Part shown: in pieces, positions 34,319 through 42,327 of the stretch | Layout: every line of letters starts with the position of its first letter | Numbering within the stretch: position 1 is the stretch's first letter | Assembly: GCF_039525035.1 (NCBI RefSeq) | Contig: NZ_BAAAHE010000004.1 | Location: 32,432 to 96,431 of the forward strand | From: Sporichthya brevicatena | Lineage (GTDB): Bacteria; Actinomycetota; Actinomycetes; Sporichthyales; Sporichthyaceae | Reading direction: 5' to 3' | DNA: 64,000 nucleotides | Notes under the pieces: model-generated | The model's database searches: none | What the model was told of the DNA's origin: nothing | The model's input: only the letters and a program-made list of their open reading frames with translations | Made by a program: the position numbers and the translations under genes

Positions 34319-35293
34319 TCACCGCACGTCGACGTGCACGTGGTCGCGGTGCATCAGCGTCGCGTTGGCCGTGTCCCCGCCGGGCGGGGTGTAGTCCCGC
34401 CAGCCCTGGATCGAGCGGCGGGCCGTCCAGATCCGGCCGTCGTAGATGACGGTCGCGACGTCGAGGCGGTCGGCGTGGGCCACCAGCCACTGCGCGGTCG
34501 CCCAGCCGACGCGCCGCGCGGTCGCGTTCACGGGCCGGTAGAAGATGTCGACCGCTCGGCCGTCGTAGTGGGCGGAGCCCTCCATGTGGCCGTCGTCGAC
34601 CCCGCCCGGGGCGTACCCGCCGGTCGACTGGGGGCCGAAGGCGTCCTGAACCTCGTCGAGCACGGACTGCGCGCGCGGCGTCAGGCCCCGGCCGTTCGGC
34701 TCCTCGCGGTCGACGCCGCCGGTCCGGATCGCGCAGGAGAACGCGGCGGGGGAGTAGCCCATCAGCGTCGAGGCGAGCGCCCGGGCGCGCGTCTCGTGCT
34801 TGTTGTAGGCCTCCGGGTGCCCGCTGCGCTGCACCTTCTGCGCGGCGTCGTTGATGTTCATCGTTTTGTAGTCCGGGATCTTCACGAGCGCGTCGTAGAA
34901 CTTCCCGGCGGCGTAGACGGGGTCCTGCACCTGCTCCTCGGTGCCCCAGCCCTGGGACGGGCGCTGCTGGAACAGCCCGAGGGAGTCGCGGTCGCCGTAG
35001 TCGAGGTTCCGGAGCCCGGACTCCTGCAGGGCGGTCGCGAGCGCGATCGTCGCGGCCCGCGCCGGCAGGCCCCGCCGAGCGGCGACCGAGGCGATGATCG
35101 CCGCGTTCTCGGCCTGCTCGATGCTGACGCGCGCCTTCGCCCCGCCGGCCGTGGCCGTGCACGCCTCCTGGAGCACGATCCGGTCGGCCGCGATCCGGAT
35201 CCCGACCAGCGCGAGCGCGGCCAGCAGAACGAGCGACGCCGTCACCGCCACGAGCGTCCGGGCGGGGCTTCGTCGCCTGCTAGTCGTTGGCAT
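34319..35293 (-). CDS. Secreted VldE/ARB-07466-like protein with lysozyme-like segment
   Basis: 324 residues. Signal anchor ([20 protein letters not shown]), then a lytic-transglycosylase-like block ([32 protein letters not shown], candidate E91), then a C-terminal domain with [13 protein letters not shown] and [10 protein letters not shown] resembling VldE/ARB-07466 or M15-type metal-site domains. Often mis-annotated as a heavy-metal transporter. Probably acts on peptidoglycan outside the membrane. Its ATG lies within the last 14 bp of dapD, tying wall turnover to precursor synthesis. Confidence 0.78.
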   Translation of the reverse strand: MPTTSRRRSPARTLVAVTASLVLLAALALVGIRIAADRIVLQEACTATAGGAKARVSIEQAENAAIIASVAARRGLPARAATIALATALQESGLRNLDYGDRDSLGLFQQRPSQGWGTEEQVQDPVYAAGKFYDALVKIPDYKTMNINDAAQKVQRSGHPEAYNKHETRARALASTLMGYSPAAFSCAIRTGGVDREEPNGRGLTPRAQSVLDEVQDAFGPQSTGGYAPGGVDDGHMEGSAHYDGRAVDIFYRPVNATARRVGWATAQWLVAHADRLDVATVIYDGRIWTARRSIQGWRDYTPPGGDTANATLMHRDHVHVDVR

Positions 35294-36230
35294 GCAGGGC
35301 GGCGTTCAGCCCGCCCCACTCGCCGGTGCGGGCCAGCGCCTCGACGGCGCCGGTGACGCTGTTGCGCCGGAACAGCAGGTTGGGCTCGTTCGCCAGCGTC
35401 CGGGCGGCGACGACCGTCCCGTCCGGGAGGGCCACCTTGGTGCCGGCGGTGACGTAGCAACCGGCCTCGACGACGCTGCCGTCGCCGAGCGGGATGCCGA
35501 GACCGGAGTTGGCCCCGAGCAGGGCGCCCTTGCCGACGGTGATGACGGTCTTCCCGCCGCCGGAGAGCGTGCCCATGATCGAGGCGCCGCCGCCGACGTC
35601 CGCGCCGTCCTCGACGACCACACCGGCCGAGATCCGGCCCTCGACCATCGAGGTGCCCAGCGTCCCGGCGTTGAAGTTCACGAAGCCCTCGTGCATGACG
35701 GTCGTCCCGGGCGCCAGGTGCGCGCCGAGGCGGACCCGGTCGGCGTCGGCGATCCGGACGCCGGAGGGGACGACGTAGTCCGTCATCCGCGGGAACTTGT
35801 CGACCCCGAAGACCTGGACCGGACCGCTGCCGCGCAGGCGCATCCGGGTGGTCTCGAAGTCGTCCGGGGCGCAGGGGCCGTAGTTCGTCCAGACGACGTT
35901 CGCCAGGTGACCGAACTGCCCCTCGAGGCTGACGGTGTGCGGCCGGGTCAGCCGGTGCGAGAGCAGGTGCAGGCGCAGGTAGACGTCGGACGCGTCGACG
36001 GGAGCGTCGGCGAGCGAGCCGATGACCGTCGTGACGACCTCCAGCCGGACGCCGCGGCGGTCGTCCTTGCCCGCGAGCGCGACGAGCTCGGGCGGAGGCG
36101 CCGAGCCGTCCGGGGCGCCGAGCGCGGGCGCGGGGTACCAGGTGTCGAGGATCCGGCCGTCGGACTCGAGGACGGTCGCGAGGCCGTGGCCCCAGGCGCC
36201 AGAGGTGCTGAAGGCGGGAATGTCGGTCAC
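35280..36230 (-). CDS. dapD: Tetrahydrodipicolinate N-succinyltransferase (actinobacterial DapD)
   Basis: 316-residue enzyme transferring succinyl from succinyl-CoA to tetrahydrodipicolinate in lysine/diaminopimelate synthesis. Actinobacterial-type N-terminal half, then left-handed beta-helix repeats ([48 protein letters not shown]). The substrate-site residues around [12 protein letters not shown] are intact. GTG start with TAACGT 6 nt upstream and no Shine-Dalgarno, so probably leaderless. Divergent from dapE across an 80-bp palindromic element. Confidence 0.92.
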   Translation of the reverse strand: MTDIPAFSTSGAWGHGLATVLESDGRILDTWYPAPALGAPDGSAPPPELVALAGKDDRRGVRLEVVTTVIGSLADAPVDASDVYLRLHLLSHRLTRPHTVSLEGQFGHLANVVWTNYGPCAPDDFETTRMRLRGSGPVQVFGVDKFPRMTDYVVPSGVRIADADRVRLGAHLAPGTTVMHEGFVNFNAGTLGTSMVEGRISAGVVVEDGADVGGGASIMGTLSGGGKTVITVGKGALLGANSGLGIPLGDGSVVEAGCYVTAGTKVALPDGTVVAARTLANEPNLLFRRNSVTGAVEALARTGEWGGLNAALHAND

Positions 36231-36236
36231 CGGTCC

Positions 36237-36242
36237 ACGTTA
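36237..36242 (-). promoter_or_regulatory. Leaderless -10 for dapD
   Basis: TAACGT on the minus strand, then 6 nt and the GTG at 36230. The place where a -35 would lie falls at the left end of the palindromic element. Confidence 0.45.
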
Positions 36243-36261
36243 CCGAGCGGACCTGTGACCC

Positions 36262-36338
36262 GCGGGATGACGTCCCGGGTGGTGCCCCTGTCGGCCCGCA
36301 CGGGGGCTGACACGGCCACGTGCGGGACGTCATCCCGC
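36262..36338. repeat. ~77-bp two-armed palindromic element (copy 1)
   Basis: Outer 16-bp perfect inverted repeat GCGGGATGACGTCCCG (36262-36277; mate 36323-36338), with an inner imperfect inverted repeat (GTGCCCCTGTCGGCCC against the complement of GGGCTGACACGGCCAC). Sister copy at 59938-60021 is in the opposite orientation, judged by the unequal inner arms. Sits between the divergent dapD and dapE promoters. Confidence 0.8.
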
Positions 36339-36351
36339 CGGTGCCGGTCGC

Positions 36352-36357
36352 TACGGT
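36352..36357 (+). promoter_or_regulatory. Leaderless -10 for dapE
   Basis: TACGGT followed by 7 nt and the dapE ATG; no Shine-Dalgarno. Lies 13 bp beyond the right arm of the palindromic element. Confidence 0.45.
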
Positions 36358-36364
36358 GGCGGGC

Positions 36365-37441
36365 ATGGCGCGCGACCCGGGGGCGGACCTCGACCTCAGC
36401 ACGGACGTGGTGACCCTGACCGGGGACCTCATCGACCGCCCGTCGGTCAGTGGGACCGAGGGTCCCCTCGCCGACGCCGTGGAACGGGCGCTGCGGGCCT
36501 GCGGCCACCTGACCGTGGACCGCGACGGGGACGCCGTCGTCGCCCGCACCAACGCCGGCCGGGCCGAGCGGGTCGTGATCGCCGGGCACCTGGACACGGT
36601 TCCCGAGGCGGGGAACCTCGCCGCCCGGTTCGAGGGCGAGCGCCTCTACGGCCTCGGCGCCTGCGACATGAAGGGCGGCCTCGCGGTCGGGCTGCGCCTC
36701 GCGGCGACGTTGACCGACCCCGCGCGGGACGTCACCTACGTCTTCTACGACAACGAGGAGGTGGCCGCTGAGCTCAACGGGCTGGGCCGCCTCGCCCGCA
36801 CCCACCCGGACTGGCTCGCCGCGGACTTCGCGGTGCTCATGGAGCCGTCGAACGCCGGGGTCGAGGCCGGGTGCCAGGGGACGTTGCGCGTCGAGGTGAC
36901 GACCCAGGGCAAACGGGCGCACAGCGCGCGGTCGTGGAAGGGCGAGAACGCGATCCACGCCGCGGGGGAGATCCTGGCGCGGCTGTCGGCGTACACGCCG
37001 CGGCGTCCGGTCATCGACGGACTGGAGTACCGCGAGGGCCTGTCCGCGGTCGGCATCCGCGGCGGCATCGCGGGCAACGTCATCCCCGACGAGTGCGTCG
37101 TGACGGTGAACTACCGCTTCGCGCCCGACCGCTCCGGCGCGGAGGCCCTCGAGCACGTGCGCGAGGTCCTCGCCGGGTGGGAGGTCGTGTGCACGGACCT
37201 CGCTCCCGGCGCGCTGCCCGGTCTGTCGCGTCCGGCGGCGGCGGCGTTCCTCGCCGTCACCGGCAAGCCACCGGCGCCGAAGTTCGGCTGGACGGACGTC
37301 GCCCGCTTCTCCGAGCTGGGGGTCCCGGCCGTGAACTTCGGTCCGGGCGACCCGAGCCTGGCGCACTCCCGCGACGAGTTCGTTCCCGTCGCGGAAGTGC
37401 GCGAGTGCGAGGAGAAACTCCGCGCGTGGCTCACGGCCTGA
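36365..37441 (+). CDS. dapE: Succinyl-diaminopimelate desuccinylase
   Basis: M20-family metallohydrolase, 358 residues, releasing LL-diaminopimelate from its N-succinyl form. Metal ligands and catalytic residues: H75 and D77 in IAGHLDTVPE, D101 in GACDMKGG, E131/E132 in YDNEEVAAE, a later E in LMEPSNAGVEAG, and a C-terminal H in LAHSRDEFV. ATG at 36365 chosen because the upstream extension would begin inside the palindromic element. Product feeds meso-diaminopimelate and peptidoglycan synthesis. Confidence 0.92.
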   Translation: MARDPGADLDLSTDVVTLTGDLIDRPSVSGTEGPLADAVERALRACGHLTVDRDGDAVVARTNAGRAERVVIAGHLDTVPEAGNLAARFEGERLYGLGACDMKGGLAVGLRLAATLTDPARDVTYVFYDNEEVAAELNGLGRLARTHPDWLAADFAVLMEPSNAGVEAGCQGTLRVEVTTQGKRAHSARSWKGENAIHAAGEILARLSAYTPRRPVIDGLEYREGLSAVGIRGGIAGNVIPDECVVTVNYRFAPDRSGAEALEHVREVLAGWEVVCTDLAPGALPGLSRPAAAAFLAVTGKPPAPKFGWTDVARFSELGVPAVNFGPGDPSLAHSRDEFVPVAEVRECEEKLRAWLTA

Positions 37442-37462
37442 GTTCGATCAGCCTGAGGTGAT

Positions 37463-37477
37463 CTGACGTTCCGTCAG
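37463..37477. terminator. Short hairpin between dapE and NlpC/P60 genes
   Basis: CTGACG-TTC-CGTCAG, a small perfect stem at a convergent junction, with no T-run. Weak candidate terminator only. Confidence 0.3.
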
Positions 37478-37510
37478 TTCGGGTGGTGGGGTAGCTGATC
37501 TGGTGGACCG

Positions 37511-38044
37511 TCAGAAGTAACGGCCCGCGGTCCAGCGCTTGGTCCAGATCTTCTCGCGCTTGACGTGGTCGCCCGGTCGCGGTGCGTGCCAGATGCGGTT
37601 GTTCCCGGCGTAGATCGCGACGTGGTAGACGCGACCGCTGCTGGAGTGGAAGAAGATCAGGTCGCCGCGCTTGGGCTTCTTGATGCGCTGCGCCTTCTTG
37701 TACTGCTGCTGCGAGGTGCGCGGCAGGTTCCGTCCCAACTTGTCGAGGACGAAGCGGGTGTAGCCCGAGCAGTCGAAGCCGCGCGGGGTGGTGCCGCCGC
37801 TGCGGTAGGGCACTCCCCGGTAGCGGGAGGCGACTCTGACGGTGCGTTTGCCGAACTCGGCGCGCTGCTGAGCGCGGCTGGCCCGGGTGGGTGGAACGGT
37901 GGCGCTTTCGGCAGTGGAGACGGTCGGAGCCGTCGAGGTGGCGTGGGCCTCGGTGAGGCCGCCCAGACCGGGGGCGACCGCAGCGGCAGGCGCGGTGAGA
38001 GCCACAGCCAGGGTGACCCCGGCCGCGTGGGTGAACAGAGACAT
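37511..38044 (-). CDS. NlpC/P60-family peptidoglycan endopeptidase
   Basis: 177 residues: N-terminal signal sequence (MSLFTHAAGVTLAVALTAPA), Ser/Thr linker, short basic helix, then an NlpC/P60 domain. Catalytic C92 in GFDCSGYTRFVL, H141 in VYHVAIYAG and a third polar residue, probably H153 in IWHAP. Such enzymes cut D-Glu-meso-DAP bonds in wall peptides. GAGG lies 5 nt before the ATG at 38044. An unusually long structured leader (up to 388 bp) lies upstream. Confidence 0.9.
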   Translation of the reverse strand: MSLFTHAAGVTLAVALTAPAAAVAPGLGGLTEAHATSTAPTVSTAESATVPPTRASRAQQRAEFGKRTVRVASRYRGVPYRSGGTTPRGFDCSGYTRFVLDKLGRNLPRTSQQQYKKAQRIKKPKRGDLIFFHSSSGRVYHVAIYAGNNRIWHAPRPGDHVKREKIWTKRWTAGRYF

Positions 38045-38432
38045 CGAATCCTCGGACCGCCGCAGAAGGCAGCGACCTGTGGCGCCCATGGCATGGACCA
38101 GGTCTGGAACTCAGGCCCGTTCGGCCTGGCCTTCCGCTCCCGCCGGAGAAGTGTGAGGGGGCAACAACCGGTCGCGTAGGCGGGAGTGGGCGTCCCGCGA
38201 CCGGGGCTCCGGATCGTCGGCCACTTCTTGGCCAGGCCTCGTCGTCGAGCGCCTCGTCCGGACGACAGGACACTAAGCGATCTTTCAGGGTCCGGAATGG
38301 AGTCAAACTCACAGTCGGGGGGTGGCCTGCGGGGAAACGGGCGAGAAACAGCCGAAAAAGTGATCCAACACACCCGTCTGTGGGGTTGCTGGTCTGGCCG
38401 CAAGGGCGGCGTCCGCCCGGTACCTTCGCGAC
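38045..38432. other. 388-bp divergent intergenic region with inverted repeats
   Basis: No ORF supported. Includes AGGCC-CGTTC-GGCCT (about 38113-38127), a nested stem CCGGTCGCG (38168-38176) with CGCGACCGG (38196-38204) around CGGGA/TCCCG, and a GGGCGGCGTCCGCCC hairpin just before the LOG promoter. The first two would be in the untranslated leader of the NlpC/P60 mRNA. No known riboswitch consensus is matched. Confidence 0.5.
38421..38426 (+). promoter_or_regulatory. Leaderless -10 for the first LOG gene
   Basis: TACCTT, 6 nt, then the ATG at 38433; no Shine-Dalgarno sequence. Confidence 0.4.
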
Positions 38433-39266
38433 ATGAGCGAGGCGAACAACACATCGCGACCGCCGGAGCGACACCGCGGACCGGTGGTCCTGCGCCGGCG
38501 TTTCACCCAGTCCGGGACGACGGATCAGCGCCTGCTCGACAGTTCCGGTCCCACCGACTGGGTGCACACCGACCCGTGGCGTGTGATGCGCATTCAGTCC
38601 GAGTTCGTCGAGGGCTTCGGCCTGCTCGCCGAGATCGGCCCGGCCATCACCGTGTTCGGGTCCGCGCGCACGCCCCGCGACCACGCGGAGTACGAGCTGT
38701 CCCGCCGGCTCGGGTACGAGCTCGCGCAGGCCGGCTACGCGGTCATCACCGGCGGTGGGCCGGGTGTCATGGAGGGCGCGAACCGCGGCTGCGTCGAGGG
38801 CGGCGGCACGTCGGTCGGCCTCGGCATCGAGCTGCCGTTCGAGCAGGGGCTGAACTCCTACGTCGACATCGGCCTCGACTTCCGGTACTTCTTCGTCCGC
38901 AAGACGATGTTCGTGAAGTACGCGCAGGGCTTCGTCTTCATGCCCGGCGGTTTCGGCACGCTCGACGAACTCTTCGAGGCGCTCGTCCTCGTGCAGACCG
39001 GCAAGGTCACCCGGTTCCCGGTGGTGCTCGTCGGCACCGACTACTGGGCCGGCCTGGTCGACTGGCTCAAGGTCCGCATGGTGGAGGCCGGGAAGATCTC
39101 GCCCCACGACATGGACCTGATCGAGGTCACCGACGACGTCGAGCGCGTCGTCGAGATCATGAAGGACGCGGACGAGCAGCGGCGCCGTCAGGAGATCGAG
39201 GCGATGGACGCCCTCGCCGACGACATCCGGGCGGGCCAGGCCCGGGCGGCGCACCCCTATCCCTGA
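38433..39266 (+). CDS. LOG-family (TIGR00730) Rossmann-fold protein
   Basis: 277 residues, long form. Lysine-decarboxylase-like Rossmann fold with GGGPGVMEGANRG (about 107-119) and PGGFGTLDE (171-179), the signature of LOG nucleoside 5'-monophosphate phosphoribohydrolases. An N-terminal 55-residue extension (RPPERHRGPVVLRRR) is typical of the actinobacterial long form. The cellular substrate is unclear. Followed 13 bp later by a second, shorter LOG gene. Confidence 0.85.
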   Translation: MSEANNTSRPPERHRGPVVLRRRFTQSGTTDQRLLDSSGPTDWVHTDPWRVMRIQSEFVEGFGLLAEIGPAITVFGSARTPRDHAEYELSRRLGYELAQAGYAVITGGGPGVMEGANRGCVEGGGTSVGLGIELPFEQGLNSYVDIGLDFRYFFVRKTMFVKYAQGFVFMPGGFGTLDELFEALVLVQTGKVTRFPVVLVGTDYWAGLVDWLKVRMVEAGKISPHDMDLIEVTDDVERVVEIMKDADEQRRRQEIEAMDALADDIRAGQARAAHPYP

Positions 39267-39279
39267 GCCGGCGTCAGCC

Positions 39280-39879
39280 GTGGCTCGGATCTGCGTCTAC
39301 TGCGCCTCCAGCGAGGCGATCGCGCCGCACTACGTCGACCTCGCGGGTGAGGTCGGCGCGGTGCTCGCTGCCCGCGGGCACGCCCTCGTCTCCGGCGGCG
39401 GCTCGATCTCCGCGATGGGCGCGCTCGCCCGCGCCGCCCGCGCCGGGGGAGCCCACACGACCGGCGTGATTCCCCAGGCCCTGCTGGAGTGGGAGGTCGC
39501 CGACCACGACGCCGACGAGCTCGTCGTCACCCCCGACATGCGCACCCGCAAGGGGGAGATGGACGACCGCTCGGACGCGTTCCTCGTCCTCCCCGGCGGG
39601 ATCGGCACCCTCGAGGAGCTGCTGGAGATCTGGGTCGCCCGCACGCTGCGGATGCACGACCGGCCCGTGGTCGTCCTCGACCCCGACGGGCTCTACGACC
39701 CGCTCCGGGAACAGATCCGCGTCCTCGTCGACCGCGGGTTCATGCGCCCCGCCTCCGCGGAACTGCTCCGCTGGACGACCTCGGTCCCCGCGGCCTTCGC
39801 CGCGATCGAGTCCGAGCTGGCGACCCCGGCCCCCGCGGCCGCCGTCGACCCGGCCGAAATCCTCGAGGCCGAGCCCTAG
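39280..39879 (+). CDS. LOG-family protein, short form
   Basis: 199 residues. ICVYCASSEAIAPHYVDLAG start, GGGSISAMGALARAA and PGGIGTLEE (105-113) are the family hallmarks (short form close to cytokinin-activating LOG). In the first motif PGVMG is replaced by SISAMG, a common variant. GTG start. Together with the upstream long form it makes a LOG pair next to dapDE. In M. tuberculosis a LOG protein makes cytokinins, but the role here is open. Ends before palindrome copy 4. Confidence 0.85.
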   Translation: MARICVYCASSEAIAPHYVDLAGEVGAVLAARGHALVSGGGSISAMGALARAARAGGAHTTGVIPQALLEWEVADHDADELVVTPDMRTRKGEMDDRSDAFLVLPGGIGTLEELLEIWVARTLRMHDRPVVVLDPDGLYDPLREQIRVLVDRGFMRPASAELLRWTTSVPAAFAAIESELATPAPAAAVDPAEILEAEP

Positions 39880-39914
39880 GCCCACGCCCGCGGCCCGTCG
39901 ACCAGCAGCCGGCT

Positions 39915-39934
39915 GACCAGCCGACCAGCCGACC
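39915..39934. repeat. 8-bp tandem repeat (GACCAGCC)
   Basis: Two and a half copies immediately before palindrome copy 4, parallel to the tandem repeats beside copies 1 and 3. Confidence 0.5.
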
Positions 39935-39938
39935 TGTC

Positions 39939-39988
39939 AAGAAAGGGTGACACCCCTTACTGCGCAGTAAGGGGTGTCACCCTTTCTT
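39939..39988. terminator. 50-bp perfect palindrome, bidirectional terminator (copy 4)
   Basis: Identical over all 50 bp to copy 1 (AAGAAA...TTTCTT ends), 28 kb away. Between the convergent LOG and GtrA genes. Confidence 0.88.
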
Positions 39989-39993
39989 CACGT

Positions 39994-40054
39994 GCGCGGG
40001 AGATGGCATCTCTTGTGCCCGGCTCGAGTGCACTGGAGATGACATCTCTTGTGC
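39994..40054. repeat. Second tandem pair of 25-bp palindromes
   Basis: Units at 39994-40018 and 40030-40054, again 36 bp apart. The second reads GCACTGGAGATG-A-CATCTCTTGTGC, the first is more diverged. Same family as 7671-7731. They lie directly between palindrome copy 4 and the end of the GtrA gene. Confidence 0.72.
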
Positions 40055-40063
40055 AGGTTCAGC

Positions 40064-40558
40064 TCAGGCCGCGAGGGGCTCGGGTTCGTCGGCGGGGGTG
40101 TCGCGGGTCACCGGGGCGGTGAAGACGAACTTCCGGTAGGACCAGAAGCGGAACAGCGTCCCGAGGGCCATGCCGACGATGTTCGCGGAGATGTTGTCCG
40201 CGAGCGGGCTGGTGAAGTTCAGCAGGTAGTGGGAGACGCCGAGGCAGGCGAGGGCGATCAGCAGGGCGACGCCGTTCAGCCCGAAGAACAGGACGTACTC
40301 GCGGTGGAGGTTGCTGCGCTCGCGGTGCTTGAACGTCCACTGCCGGTTACCGGCGAACGCGACGGTGGTGGCGAGGACGGTCGAGACGATCTTGGCCGTG
40401 AGCGGCTTGTCGTCCATCACGCCGTTGCGCAGGAGGTTGAACGTGCCGACGTCGACGACGAACGCGATCGCGCCGACGATGCCGAACTTGGCGATCTCGT
40501 GAAGCAGGTGCTCGACCCGGGCGTAGAGGGACCGCGCGAGACCACGAGCAGAGTTCAC
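40064..40558 (-). CDS. GtrA-family membrane protein
   Basis: 164 residues with four transmembrane helices (about 23-43, 57-76, 87-108, 118-140). Marks are FGIVGAIAFVVDVGTFNLL and FRFWSYRKFVF at the C-terminus. GtrA proteins are thought to move lipid-linked sugars across the membrane or support polysaccharide synthesis. GTG start with GGAGG about 11 nt upstream. Conserved next to purK in actinobacteria (Rv3277-like). Confidence 0.85.
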   Translation of the reverse strand: MNSARGLARSLYARVEHLLHEIAKFGIVGAIAFVVDVGTFNLLRNGVMDDKPLTAKIVSTVLATTVAFAGNRQWTFKHRERSNLHREYVLFFGLNGVALLIALACLGVSHYLLNFTSPLADNISANIVGMALGTLFRFWSYRKFVFTAPVTRDTPADEPEPLAA

Positions 40559-40652
40559 GGGGCGTCAGTCCTCCAGATGCGCGGGCGGACGCCCGACTCG
40601 AGAGCCCAATCTACCCGTCCACCTTCCGTCTCAAGCGCCCTCACCGGGCGGC

Positions 40653-40658
40653 TAGCGT
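40653..40658 (+). promoter_or_regulatory. -10 upstream of the purK micro-ORF
   Basis: TAGCGT followed by 6 nt and a GTG at 40665, the leaderless spacing seen elsewhere in the window. That GTG is out of frame with purK and opens a nine-codon ORF. Confidence 0.4.
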
Positions 40659-40664
40659 GTGCTC

Positions 40665-40694
40665 GTGACCGCATTGCAATGGTGTCGAGGGTGA
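40665..40694 (+). CDS. Candidate leaderless nine-codon upstream ORF (MTALQWCRG)
   Basis: GTG ACC GCA TTG CAA TGG TGT CGA GGG TGA. Its TGA overlaps the in-frame purK GTG at 40691 by 4 bp (GTGA), the same coupling used between other genes here, and its start has the leaderless spacing from TAGCGT. It may merely be chance; if real it would feed ribosomes to purK or sense translation. Not supported by homology. Confidence 0.3.
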   Translation: MTALQWCRG

Positions 40695-41830
40695 GCCGCC
40701 CGGTCGTCGGCATGGTCGGCGGCGGGCAGCTGGCCCGGATGACCGCCCAGGCCGCGATCGCACTCGACGTCCGCCTGCGGGTCCTGGCCGCCTCCCCGGA
40801 GGAGAGCGCCGCGCAGATCGCGGCCGACGTCGTGATCGGCGACCATGACGACCTCGACACCCTCCGGGCGTTCGCGGCGGGCTGCGACGTGATCACCTTC
40901 GACCACGAGCACGTCCCGACCGACCACCTGCGCGCGCTGGAGGCCGACGGGGTGGCGGTCCGCCCCGGCGCGGACGCGCTCGTCCACGCGCAGGACAAGC
41001 TCGCCATGCGGGAGCGCCTGACCGGCATCGGCGTCCCCTGCCCGGACTGGGCCCTGGTCACCACGGCGGGCGAGCTCGCCGAGTTCGGCGACCGCATCGG
41101 CTGGCCGGTCGTCGTGAAGACCCCGCGCGGCGGTTACGACGGCCGCGGCGTCCGCGTGGTCGCGACGGCGGCCGAGGCGGCGGACTGGCTCGAGCGGGGC
41201 CCGCTCCTGGCCGAGGCCCGGGTCGACTACACCCGCGAGCTCGCCGTCCAGGTCGCCCGGAGCCCGCACGGGCAGGCCGCGGTCTACCCGGTCGTCGAGA
41301 CCGTGCAGCGCAACGGCATCTGCCGCGAGGTGCTCGCGCCGGCGGCGATCGACGAGGACCACGCCCTCGCGGCCCAGCGGGCCGCTCTGGCGATCGCCGC
41401 CGAGCTCAAGACCGTCGGGATGCTGGCCGTCGAGATGTTCGACACCCCCGCCGGCGTCCTGGTCAACGAACTCGCGATGCGCCCCCACAACAGCGGCCAC
41501 TGGACGATCGAGGGCGCGACGACGAGCCAGTTCGAGCAGCACCTGCGGGCCGTGCTCGACCTCCCGCTCGGGGAGGTCGCGATGACCGCGCCCGCCGCGG
41601 TGATGGCGAACGTCCTCGGCTCCGACGACCCGGAGCGCTTCGGTGACCTCTATGGCGGCTACCTCCACTGCCTGGCCCACGACCCGGGCCTGCACATCCA
41701 CAACTACGGCAAGACCGTGGTCCCGGGCCGCAAGGTCGGCCACGTGACCGTCACCGGCGCCGACCCCGACGACCTGCTCGAGCGTGCCCGGCACGCGGCG
41801 GCGTTCCTGCGAGGAGAGATCGATGGCTGA
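40679..41830 (+). CDS. purK: 5-(carboxyamino)imidazole ribonucleotide synthase
   Basis: ATP-grasp enzyme of purine synthesis converting AIR, ATP and bicarbonate to N5-CAIR for PurE. About 383 residues: [18 protein letters not shown] start, [14 protein letters not shown]-grasp loop GGYDGRGV and the [32 protein letters not shown] signature. Start options are ATG 40679, GTG 40682 or GTG 40691; the last would be coupled to the micro-ORF. Overlaps purE by 8 bp. Confidence 0.93.
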   Translation: MVSRVSRPVVGMVGGGQLARMTAQAAIALDVRLRVLAASPEESAAQIAADVVIGDHDDLDTLRAFAAGCDVITFDHEHVPTDHLRALEADGVAVRPGADALVHAQDKLAMRERLTGIGVPCPDWALVTTAGELAEFGDRIGWPVVVKTPRGGYDGRGVRVVATAAEAADWLERGPLLAEARVDYTRELAVQVARSPHGQAAVYPVVETVQRNGICREVLAPAAIDEDHALAAQRAALAIAAELKTVGMLAVEMFDTPAGVLVNELAMRPHNSGHWTIEGATTSQFEQHLRAVLDLPLGEVAMTAPAAVMANVLGSDDPERFGDLYGGYLHCLAHDPGLHIHNYGKTVVPGRKVGHVTVTGADPDDLLERARHAAAFLRGEIDG

Positions 41831-42326
41831 CGCGGCACCCGTCGTCGGGATCGTCATGGGCAGCGACTCGGACTGGCCCGTCATGGAGGCGGCCGCCGGG
41901 GCGCTGAGCCAGTTCGACGTGCCTTACGAGGCCGATGTCGTCTCCGCCCACCGGATGCCGGCGGAGATGCTGGCCTACGGCCAGAACGCCGCCGATCGCG
42001 GCCTGCAGGTGATCATCGCCGGCGCCGGGGGAGCGGCCCACCTGCCCGGCATGCTCGCGTCCGTGACGCCGCTGCCGGTCATCGGCGTCCCGGTCCCGCT
42101 CAAGCACCTCGACGGGCTCGACTCGCTGCTCTCGATCGTCCAGATGCCCGCCGGGGTGCCGGTCGCGACGGTCGCCGTCGGCGCCGCCCGCAACGCCGGC
42201 CTCCTCGCGGTCCGGATGCTCGCCCTCGGCGACTCGGAGCTGCAGGCGAAGATGCGCCAGTTCCAGGCCGACCTCAACGCGGAGGCCAGGGCCAAGGGCG
42301 CGGCGGTGCGCGGCCGGAAGCTCTGA
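41823..42326 (+). CDS. purE: N5-CAIR mutase
   Basis: 167 residues, class I PurE, rearranging N5-CAIR to CAIR. Contains [27 protein letters not shown] (catalytic His) and [19 protein letters not shown] precedes the ATG. Forms an operon with purK; the next gene, a secreted protease, begins immediately after it. Confidence 0.94.
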   Translation: MADAAPVVGIVMGSDSDWPVMEAAAGALSQFDVPYEADVVSAHRMPAEMLAYGQNAADRGLQVIIAGAGGAAHLPGMLASVTPLPVIGVPVPLKHLDGLDSLLSIVQMPAGVPVATVAVGAARNAGLLAVRMLALGDSELQAKMRQFQADLNAEARAKGAAVRGRKL

Positions 42327-42327
42327 C

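Noticed and set aside
34319-35293. Heavy-metal transporter annotation for the VldE-like protein
   Set aside because: One signal anchor only; remainder is a secreted enzyme-like domain with a lysozyme-like segment.
37463-37477. Strong intrinsic terminator between dapE and the NlpC/P60 gene
   Set aside because: Stem is only 6 bp with no T-run; listed at low confidence only.
38045-38432. ydaO/yuaA c-di-AMP riboswitch before the NlpC/P60 gene
   Set aside because: Expected from gene type, but the conserved pieces (GGGGAACC, GGGGTGAATC, CAGCTAACC) are absent on either strand.
11683-39988. Palindromes as a CRISPR array
   Set aside because: Copies are 3-13 kb apart with genes between them, no spacers and no cas genes.
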